Assembly: GCA_017477805.1 (NCBI GenBank)
Contig: JAFUUM010000452.1
Span: 1 to 14,783, forward strand
Origin: Lachnospiraceae bacterium
Lineage (GTDB): Bacteria > Bacillota > Clostridia > Lachnospirales > Lachnospiraceae
Reading direction: 5' to 3'
Length of the DNA stretch: 14,783 nucleotides
The position numbers and the translations under genes were made by a program. The notes below the pieces were generated by a model, which was not told where the DNA came from, searched no databases, and saw only the letters and a list, made by a program, of their open reading frames with translations. This document shows positions 5,322 to 11,239 of the stretch, one piece after another; within the stretch, counting starts at the first letter, position 1; every line of letters begins with the position of its first letter.

Positions 5322-6269
5322 TTGGGTAAAGCTGATTCGTATAGCAAGGATTTGATGCAGAGGGACGAATATTTTGCCGACACCGTAAACAATACGGTCT
5401 TTGAGGGCAAAGTTGTTGTTAGACCCGAGGAACTGACAGAACTTGATACCACGGAGCTTACGATCGTTGAGACGGTGGTAAATGACAGCGTTCCGGTGCA
5501 GAAGTATCGCGATGTTTTAAAACAGGCTGTGATCCGCAAAGATGATAAGGCTATCTACGCGATCATAGGGATTGAAAACCAGACGACAGTGCATTACGCC
5601 ATGCCTGTAAAGTGCCTGCTTTATGATTCCATCCGGTATGCAAAGCAGGTGGAGAAAACCGCGGCAGCGCATCGGAAAAAGAAGACGAGAAGAGCATCGG
5701 GCGCGGAATTTCTTTCCGGATGGTACAAAGAGGATAAGCTCCTGCCGATCATCACGATTACAGTTTACTTTGGCGCAGAAGAGTGGGATGGTCCTAAGAG
5801 CATCCATGAGATGTTTGAGGATACCGTAGATGAGAGCATCCTAAAGATCGTGCCGAATTACGAGATCCATTTGCTGGAGCCCAGAAAAGTGGTTGATTGG
5901 GATTCGTTTCAATCGGATATCGGGTTGTTGTTTCATGCGATAGCAGTCGCAAATGAGAACCGTGGAATTGATGAATTGTTTTTGAGGCAACCGGATAAGT
6001 TCAAAAGAGTAGATAACCGAATTGTAAACGCTATAGATTTTTTCACACACTCAAAGTATTCAGTTAATAGCGAAGAGGAGGAAACGGATATGAGTTATGC
6101 AGCAAAGACATCGGAAGCTCATGCGATCATTGGGGCATTTGTTGATATTGGAAAAACATTGGAAGAAACCATAGAATACCTTTCTAAGAGGTTCAAAAAT
6201 GACAAGGATATAAACAAGGAATACATCACGGAAGAGTATAATTCCTGCCTTAGGGCAAAGAACAAATAG
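5322..6269 (+). CDS. Rpn family recombination-promoting nuclease (PD-(D/E)XK)
   Basis: A 315-residue protein of the Rpn/putative transposase (PF04754-like) family, metal-dependent DNA nucleases of the PD-(D/E)XK fold. Diagnostic stretches are VQKYRDVLKQAV (59-70), YAIIGIENQTTVHYAMPVK (79-97, with the E85-x-Q87 active-site motif) and EFLSGWYKEDKLLPIITITVYF (about 125-146). Family members promote RecA-independent recombination and, in E. coli, act as growth-inhibiting antiphage DNases. The start is TTG 5322 behind AGAGGG; a TTG start usually keeps expression low. The gene stands alone between terminator copies 3 and 4 with its own leader. The last third is AT-richer than the neighbours, consistent with fast evolution or transfer. 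A strong internal start lies at codon 257. It is not a classical transposase with inverted repeats; none are seen. Confidence 0.88.
   Translation: MGKADSYSKDLMQRDEYFADTVNNTVFEGKVVVRPEELTELDTTELTIVETVVNDSVPVQKYRDVLKQAVIRKDDKAIYAIIGIENQTTVHYAMPVKCLLYDSIRYAKQVEKTAAAHRKKKTRRASGAEFLSGWYKEDKLLPIITITVYFGAEEWDGPKSIHEMFEDTVDESILKIVPNYEIHLLEPRKVVDWDSFQSDIGLLFHAIAVANENRGIDELFLRQPDKFKRVDNRIVNAIDFFTHSKYSVNSEEEETDMSYAAKTSEAHAIIGAFVDIGKTLEETIEYLSKRFKNDKDINKEYITEEYNSCLRAKNK
6090..6269 (+). CDS. Predicted intragenic small Rpn protein (RpnS-like antitoxin)
   Basis: Inside the Rpn gene, AGGAGG at 6076-6081 sits eight bases before ATG 6090, in frame with the host gene at codon 257. This is a better ribosome binding site and start codon than the full-length gene has (AGAGGG and TTG). 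The product would be 59 residues, starting MSYAAKTSEAHAIIGAFVDI and containing a helix-rich LEETIEYLSKRF segment. In E. coli Rpn systems, a C-terminal protein made from an internal in-frame start binds and inhibits the full-length toxic nuclease. The same architecture is seen here. Translation and function are inferred; the purine run could also be a chance result of Glu-Glu-Glu codons. Confidence 0.6.
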   Translation: MSYAAKTSEAHAIIGAFVDIGKTLEETIEYLSKRFKNDKDINKEYITEEYNSCLRAKNK

Positions 6270-6308
6270 TATAGCCGGAAGTACATACCCTAAGGCATGG
6301 ATTGCCCC

Positions 6309-6337
6309 AAGGACCTATCGTAAGATGGGTCCTTTTT
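6309..6337 (+). terminator. Rho-independent terminator, repeat family copy 4
   Basis: Arms GGACCTATC (6311-6319) and GATGGGTCC (6324-6332) with a GTAA loop and five T, about 40 bases after the Rpn stop. Adjoining AA/TT extend the stem. The other bases of 6270-6373 show no gene and only weak promoter matches. Confidence 0.92.
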
Positions 6338-6373
6338 ATTCCCCATGTTTGAGGAAAAACGGACAATGGAAAT

Positions 6374-7075
6374 ATGCCCGAAAAACACAGGATTGAGTAT
6401 AATAAGCTTATGATGTATACGAAAATCGCCATTCTATCAGACACACATTCGCTTCTTCGCCCGGAAGTCGAGGAAGTTCTCCGGGGCTGTGACTGCATTC
6501 TCCATGCAGGAGACATCGCTTCGAAGGAGACCTATGACAAGATCGGGGATATTGCGCCTACTGTATTTGTCAGGGGCAATGCCGATAAAGCTTGGGCGGA
6601 AGAAATTCCTGCCGAGGCCGAGGTTGAGATCTCAGGCTTCCGCTTTTATATGGTCCACAATATCAAGCATGCGAAAAAGGATCTATCGGGAGTTGATTTC
6701 ATCCTATACGGCCATTCTCATAAGTATGAGAACAAAAAGGACGGCACCGTCATATATCTAAATCCCGGCAGTTGTGGTCCAAGACGTTTTACCCAACCTG
6801 TTACGATGATGGTCATGACCGTAAAGGATGACGGAACCTACGAGATTGAAAAGAAAGACTTTTCGCCGGCTTTAAAACGAGGAACAAAGCTTCCACCCGC
6901 CAAAGAGATGGACGTCCTCATCAAAAGCATCATTAAGGATATGAACGCGAATCGCACAGTGGATGACATCGCACAGCGAAGCCGTGTGGAGAAAGAACTC
7001 GTTGAAGAGATCCTGCAGATCTACACAACACATCCGGGGATCGATATCGACGGGATCCTCAACAGGATGAAGTAG
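6374..7075 (+). CDS. YfcE/MJ0936-type metallophosphoesterase
   Basis: A calcineurin-like phosphoesterase with the full set of dinuclear metal motifs: LSDTHS (D23, H25), HAGDI (D47), RGNAD (N69), MVHNIK (H95) and YGHSHKY (H114, H116), then NPGSCGPRR. Family members hydrolyse phosphodiesters in the cytoplasm. After about residue 165 there is a 65-residue helical extension (KEMDVLIKSIIKDMNANRTV, ending GILNRMK) beyond the usual core; it looks like a small helical domain. The start is uncertain: 6374 is the longest, but the family normally begins at the MxxTKIAILSD strand, which fits ATG 6410 or 6413. A TATAAT at 6398-6403 lies just before those codons, so a nearly leaderless transcript is possible. 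GH28 follows after 25 bases. Confidence 0.88.
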   Translation: MPEKHRIEYNKLMMYTKIAILSDTHSLLRPEVEEVLRGCDCILHAGDIASKETYDKIGDIAPTVFVRGNADKAWAEEIPAEAEVEISGFRFYMVHNIKHAKKDLSGVDFILYGHSHKYENKKDGTVIYLNPGSCGPRRFTQPVTMMVMTVKDDGTYEIEKKDFSPALKRGTKLPPAKEMDVLIKSIIKDMNANRTVDDIAQRSRVEKELVEEILQIYTTHPGIDIDGILNRMK

Positions 7076-7100
7076 AAAACGGAACTAGGAGGTTAATGAT

Positions 7101-8630
7101 ATGGATTTTGATTTTCTATTAGATTACAGAGCACTTGATACGGAAGCAGAGATCTTCTGGGATATGCCCCTTGATGCGGATTTGACCTCCGAGTATACGA
7201 TCCTCTGCGGCGGAAAGGCCGTTGGGGGCACGAATAAAACCCACTTTACGCTGCGGGATTTGGTGCCGGCGACATCTTATGAGGTCGAGGTCAGATTTGC
7301 TGAGCGGGTTCTTGGAAAGATTGAAGTTCGTACTGCGAAAGAGAAAACTTTTATCGACGTGACCAAGGAACCTTTCTGTGCGGCGGGAGACGGGAAGACC
7401 TTGAATACGGCGGCACTTCAGGCGGCGCTTGATCGCTGCGATGAAGACCACATTGTTTATTTTCCGGAGGGAACCTTTCTTTCCGGCGCCCTAAATGTAC
7501 ATTCCGGAACAGAGATCCTTTTGGTCAAGGGTGCAACCCTCCAGGGGACGGAGGATCCGAAAGACTATCTGCCCAAGATCCATAGCCGCTTTGAAGGCTA
7601 CGAGATGGAATGCTACAGAAGCCTTTTAAACCTTGGGGAACTGGATCACACAGCCGGTTACAACTGTGAAAACGTGATCATCCGCGGAGAAGGATCGATC
7701 ATGGGCGGCGGGTTCCCTCTTGCCAAATCCATCGCTGCGATCGAAGGCGAACGGCTGAAAGAATACATCGCATCCCTCGGAGATAAGATCAAGGATTTCG
7801 AAAAGCCGGAAACCCTTGCATTCCGCTATCGCGGCAGACTGATCAACATGAGCAACTGCCGCAACATCTGGATCCATGGCCTGACGCTGGGCTTCGGACC
7901 GTCCTGGAACCTTCACTTTATTTATTCGGACCGGATTGTTACGGATCATTGCGTGATCAAATCCGAAGGGGTCTGGAACGGTGACGGCTGGGATCCCGAT
8001 TCCTCCACGAATTCCACGCTCTATGCCTGCGAGTTCTACACGGAGGATGACTCTGTTGCAATAAAGTCCGGCAAGAACCCGGAAGGAAATGTCATTAACA
8101 GGCCAACCAAGCACATCCGGGTCTTTGACTGCGTTACCCACTTTGGCCACGGTCTTTGCATCGGCAGTGAGATGTCCGGCGGTGTGGAAGATGTGCGCTT
8201 GTGGGATTGCCAGATGGGACCCACCTGGTCCGGGATCGAGATCAAGGCAACGAAGAAACGCGGCGGTTACGTGAAAAACATTCTGGTGCGGGATGTCACA
8301 GCTTCCCATGTACAGATGCACTCCGTGGGGTACAATGATGATGGGGAAGGCGCCAAGTTCCCGCCGGAACTGGGAGACTGCCGGTTTGAAAGAATGCATC
8401 TCCTCGGAAGATTTCTGGATAATAATGCGGGGCGAAACGAATGGCATGATTGCCCGTCCATCCTTTTGTGTGGTTTTGATGTGCCCGGCTATGAGATCAA
8501 AAACGTAGAGTTTAAGGACATCGAACTGGAAGAGCCCGCTGAAGGCGTGGAAGACATCCATCAGGAATATTGCAAAAATGTAAGCTTTACCAACATAAAA
8601 CAAGTTCCAAGAACAAATGAGAAAACCTGA
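7101..8630 (+). CDS. Glycoside hydrolase family 28 (exo-polygalacturonase-like)
   Basis: A 509-residue GH28 enzyme that should cleave galacturonic acid linkages of pectin fragments. Residues 10-80 resemble a fibronectin III-like domain (LVPATSYEVEVRF); the right-handed beta-helix follows from about 85. Catalytic landmarks are NGDGWDPDSS (N293, D295), EDDSVAIKSG (D316, D317), FGHGLCIGSEMSGG (H350) and IEIKATKKRGG (K382; the common RIK is EIK here). The length and SEMSGG fit exo-acting bacterial members. There is no signal peptide, so it probably works in the cytoplasm on imported oligogalacturonides. AGGAGG (7087-7092) sits eight bases before the ATG. Its last 14 bases overlap the MATE gene. 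Confidence 0.93.
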   Translation: MDFDFLLDYRALDTEAEIFWDMPLDADLTSEYTILCGGKAVGGTNKTHFTLRDLVPATSYEVEVRFAERVLGKIEVRTAKEKTFIDVTKEPFCAAGDGKTLNTAALQAALDRCDEDHIVYFPEGTFLSGALNVHSGTEILLVKGATLQGTEDPKDYLPKIHSRFEGYEMECYRSLLNLGELDHTAGYNCENVIIRGEGSIMGGGFPLAKSIAAIEGERLKEYIASLGDKIKDFEKPETLAFRYRGRLINMSNCRNIWIHGLTLGFGPSWNLHFIYSDRIVTDHCVIKSEGVWNGDGWDPDSSTNSTLYACEFYTEDDSVAIKSGKNPEGNVINRPTKHIRVFDCVTHFGHGLCIGSEMSGGVEDVRLWDCQMGPTWSGIEIKATKKRGGYVKNILVRDVTASHVQMHSVGYNDDGEGAKFPPELGDCRFERMHLLGRFLDNNAGRNEWHDCPSILLCGFDVPGYEIKNVEFKDIELEEPAEGVEDIHQEYCKNVSFTNIKQVPRTNEKT

Positions 8631-9963
8631 TAAAAAGATCTTATTAGAAACCATCAATATAGCCTGGCCGGCAGTGATCGAATCCTTCTTTGCGGCCTTT
8701 GTGGGACTGATCGATTCCTACATGGTAAGTTCCCTGGGAAGTGATGCGGTGGCGGCTGTGGGCCTTACCACACAGCCAAAGTTCATGGGCCTTTCCATGT
8801 TCTTTGCCATCAATGTATCCCTTTCGGCGCTGGTTGCAAGGAGAAGGGGCGAGAACAGAAAAGAGGATGCCAACCGGATCCTCGTTTCCGGTATCGCTCT
8901 GATCCTGCTGGCCGCAGCGTTGATCAGCACCCTGCTTGTGACCTATGCGGACGAGGTGATCCGGTTTTGCGGATCCAACCCGGACACCCATGGACCGGCA
9001 ACGGGGTATTATAAGATCGTTATGGGCGGTATGATCTTCAACTGCATCCAGATGGGCATCAACTCAGCTCAGAGAGGTGCCGGAAACACCCGGATCACCA
9101 TGCGGACCAACCTGGCATCCAACACCATCAACGTGATCTGTAACTATCTCCTGATTGGCGGAAAATTCGGTTTCCCTGCCCTTGGGGTTAACGGTGCAGC
9201 TCTTGCAACGGTCCTTGGAACCGTAGTGGCAAGTTTTATGAGCATCCGGTCCTTATTCAAGAAGGATTGTTTTGTCAGCATTCCCTTCATCGTAAAGAAC
9301 AGGATCCTGCCGGGTTTAGAGGCTTTCAAAGCGCTGATCAGCGTCGGTTATTCCGTGTTCTTTGAACAGATCCTGATGAGAGTGGGATTTATGGCGACAT
9401 CCATCATGGCCGCAAAAATGGGAACGGCAGAGATGGCGGCCCATCAGGTGGGAATGAACATCATGGGCCTGTCCTTTTCCTTTGGAGACGGCCTTCAGGC
9501 AACGGCGGTGGCGCTGATCGGACGCAGCCTGGGAGAGAAGGATGAGGCACTGGCAAAAGAATACGGCCGGACCTGCAGGATCCTTGGAGGATTTATCTCC
9601 GTCATCCTTGCCTGCTTATATTTCTTCGGAGGACGCGCTGTCATGTCGGCTTTCTTTGAAGAACCGGAAATCGTAGAGATCGGCGTAGGCATTACAAGGA
9701 TCATTATGATCGTGGTGATTTTCCAGGTGTCACAGGTGATCTACATGGGCTGCCTGCGAGGCGCCGGAGACACGGGATACACGGCCCTTGCATCCATCAT
9801 CAGCGTGACCATCATCCGAACCGTGTTTTCTTATCTTTGCGGATATATGCTGGGCTTCGGAATCAACGGTGTCTGGATGGGCATCCTTGCAGATCAGGTG
9901 TCCCGCTTTATTTTCGGATCCGTCCGCTTTAAACAGGGAAAATGGACCAAGATCAAAATTTGA
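8617..9963 (+). CDS. MATE family efflux transporter
   Basis: A 448-residue membrane protein with about 12 hydrophobic segments in two similar halves. Family signatures include IAWPAVIESFFAAFVGLIDS near the N-terminus, NSAQRGAGNTRITM (about 149-162), the mirrored MGCLRGAGDTGYTAL in the second half, and AAHQVGMNIMGLSFSFGDGL. MATE proteins export drugs, metabolites or flavin-like compounds using H+ or Na+ gradients in the cytoplasmic membrane. The start at 8617 overlaps the GH28 stop by 14 bases and has only a weak AAGAA purine run, so translation is probably coupled to GH28. The substrate is unknown; co-expression with GH28 makes export of sugar-related metabolites conceivable but unproven. Confidence 0.93.
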   Translation: MRKPDKKILLETINIAWPAVIESFFAAFVGLIDSYMVSSLGSDAVAAVGLTTQPKFMGLSMFFAINVSLSALVARRRGENRKEDANRILVSGIALILLAAALISTLLVTYADEVIRFCGSNPDTHGPATGYYKIVMGGMIFNCIQMGINSAQRGAGNTRITMRTNLASNTINVICNYLLIGGKFGFPALGVNGAALATVLGTVVASFMSIRSLFKKDCFVSIPFIVKNRILPGLEAFKALISVGYSVFFEQILMRVGFMATSIMAAKMGTAEMAAHQVGMNIMGLSFSFGDGLQATAVALIGRSLGEKDEALAKEYGRTCRILGGFISVILACLYFFGGRAVMSAFFEEPEIVEIGVGITRIIMIVVIFQVSQVIYMGCLRGAGDTGYTALASIISVTIIRTVFSYLCGYMLGFGINGVWMGILADQVSRFIFGSVRFKQGKWTKIKI

Positions 9964-10014
9964 CCGATCAGATGTGCGGATCGATCATGAGGCGTTAAGG
10001 AGGATCGGATCATA

Positions 10015-10728
10015 ATGGAAGAACAGTTTTCCAGAACGGAATTGGTATACGGAGAGGCGGCGATGAAAAAGATCGCCGCGGCCCGGGTTGCCGTATTCGG
10101 CATCGGCGGTGTTGGCGGTTACGTCGTTGAGGCCCTTGCAAGAAGCGGCATCGGAGCCCTGGACCTTATCGATAACGACAAAGTCTCTCTTTCCAACATC
10201 AATCGTCAGATCATCGCCACACGAAAGACGGTGGGGCAGTATAAGGTGGAGGCAGCGAAGGAGAGGATCCTGGACATTAATCCGGACTGCGTTGTCAGAA
10301 CCTATCAGACATTTTTCCTGCCGGAAACCCAGGATGAGTTTGACTTTAAAAACTATGACTACGTTGTTGACGCCATCGACACGGTGACAGGGAAGCTGGC
10401 CATTATCCAGAAAGCAAAGGAAGCCGGTGTGCCAGTGATCTCATCCATGGGAGCGGGAAACAAGGTAAGACCTGCCATGTTTGAGGTGGCGGACATTTAT
10501 AAAACATCCATCTGTCCCCTTGCTAAGGTGATGCGGAAGGAATGCAAAAAGCGGGGAATCGATTCTTTGAAAGTTGTTTATTCAAAAGAAGAACCCTTAA
10601 GATCTTTAGAGGACATGACCATCAGCGACGGACACCGGAGAGCCATCCCGGGATCGGTGGCCTTTTCGCCTTCCGTAGCGGGACTGATCATCGCAGGGGA
10701 AGTCATCAACGATATTGCAGGAATATAA
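10015..10728 (+). CDS. tcdA: tRNA threonylcarbamoyladenosine dehydratase
   Basis: A 237-residue E1-like ThiF/HesA-family protein. It has the nucleotide-binding GIGGVGG (residues 29-35), LIDNDKVSLSNINRQ (51-65, with the adenylation aspartate and arginine), VDAIDTVTGK and SSMGAGNKVRP; these match TcdA (CsdL/YgdL) rather than ThiF or MoeB, which carry a zinc-binding CxxC pair absent here. TcdA uses ATP to cyclise t6A37 to ct6A37 on ANN-decoding tRNAs in the cytoplasm. AAGGAGG lies about 14 bases before the ATG, a rather long gap. It follows MATE after 51 bases and is the last gene before a strong terminator. The sulfur-relay partners CsdA/CsdE are not in the window. Confidence 0.92.
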   Translation: MEEQFSRTELVYGEAAMKKIAAARVAVFGIGGVGGYVVEALARSGIGALDLIDNDKVSLSNINRQIIATRKTVGQYKVEAAKERILDINPDCVVRTYQTFFLPETQDEFDFKNYDYVVDAIDTVTGKLAIIQKAKEAGVPVISSMGAGNKVRPAMFEVADIYKTSICPLAKVMRKECKKRGIDSLKVVYSKEEPLRSLEDMTISDGHRRAIPGSVAFSPSVAGLIIAGEVINDIAGI

Positions 10729-10739
10729 TAATGCGTACG

Positions 10740-10763
10740 AAAAGGAGCTGCGGCTCCTTTTTT
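10740..10763 (+). terminator. Rho-independent terminator after tcdA
   Basis: GGAGC (10744-10748) and GCTCC (10753-10757) form a stem around TGCG, with four A before and six T after that extend it. It separates the tcdA transcript from the copper operon. Its sequence is unrelated to the four-copy GGACC hairpin family. Confidence 0.93.
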
Positions 10764-10806
10764 GTTGGAACGTGAACGACCGATAAAAAGATTGTGCAAA
10801 ATCTAA

Positions 10807-10835
10807 TTGACAAATACCCATAGGGGGTATATGAT
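10807..10835 (+). promoter_or_regulatory. Copper operon promoter
   Basis: Consensus TTGACA (10807-10812), a 17-base spacer and TATGAT (10830-10835). The spacer is filled by a CsoR-type palindrome, so repressor binding would block RNA polymerase directly. Transcription should begin near 10842. Confidence 0.9.
10814..10830. promoter_or_regulatory. CsoR operator 1
   Basis: ATACCCATAGGGGGTAT: inverted half-sites ATACCC and GGGTAT separated by five bases, the G/C-tract palindrome typical of CsoR. It lies between the -35 and -10 elements and its last T is the first base of the -10. Confidence 0.88.
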
Positions 10836-10847
10836 GCAATTACATGG

Positions 10848-10864
10848 ATACCCCAAGGGGGTAT
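10848..10864. promoter_or_regulatory. CsoR operator 2
   Basis: ATACCCCAAGGGGGTAT: the same half-sites and five-base spacing as operator 1, centred 34 bases downstream, just after the predicted start site. It ends a few bases before the csoR ribosome binding site AAAGGAG (10868-10874). Confidence 0.88.
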
Positions 10865-10882
10865 GCGAAAGGAGATGCGATC

Positions 10883-11227
10883 ATGGCTGAATATGCAAAT
10901 TCCGTAGAAAACATAGAAGCAGAGGGAACCTGCCCTCACTGCCATTCCGGCAAGCATAAGGAGCGGGACGATAAAGAGTATAAGGATCTCATGAACCGGC
11001 TTAAAAGGATCGAGGGACAGGTCAGAGGCGTGGAAGGGATGCTGGAAAACGATGCGTACTGCACCGATGTGCTGATCCAGGTTTCGGCCATCACTTCAGC
11101 ACTCAACAGTTTTAACAAGGTACTCTTGGCCAATCACATGAGAACCTGTGTTGCAGACAACATCAGAGAGGGCAATGACGAGGTGATCGATGAACTGGTG
11201 ACCACATTGCAGAAACTGATGAAGTAA
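10883..11227 (+). CDS. csoR: Copper-sensing transcriptional repressor CsoR
   Basis: A 114-residue CsoR/RcnR-family repressor. The core LMNRLKRIEGQVRGVEGMLE (residues 36-55) is the family's DNA-contacting helix. C60, H85 and C89 (AYC, then NHMRTC) form the Cys-His-Cys Cu(I) site that separates CsoR from nickel or formaldehyde relatives. An N-terminal extension carries TCPHCHSGKH (C17, C20, H19, H21, H25), a second potential metal-binding patch. The start is ATG 10883, eight bases after AAAGGAG; an in-frame ATG at 10844 would lie between the promoter and operator 2, at the predicted transcription start, and has no binding site. Copper loading should release the two operators upstream, inducing csoR-copA. 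copA begins 12 bases after the stop. Confidence 0.95.
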   Translation: MAEYANSVENIEAEGTCPHCHSGKHKERDDKEYKDLMNRLKRIEGQVRGVEGMLENDAYCTDVLIQVSAITSALNSFNKVLLANHMRTCVADNIREGNDEVIDELVTTLQKLMK

Positions 11228-11239
11228 TGAGGAGCGATT

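Noticed and set aside
7626..8657. 343-codon open frame on the - strand
   Set aside because: It is antisense to the GH28 gene, whose catalytic motifs are clear; the reverse product has no domain pattern and arises from codon bias.
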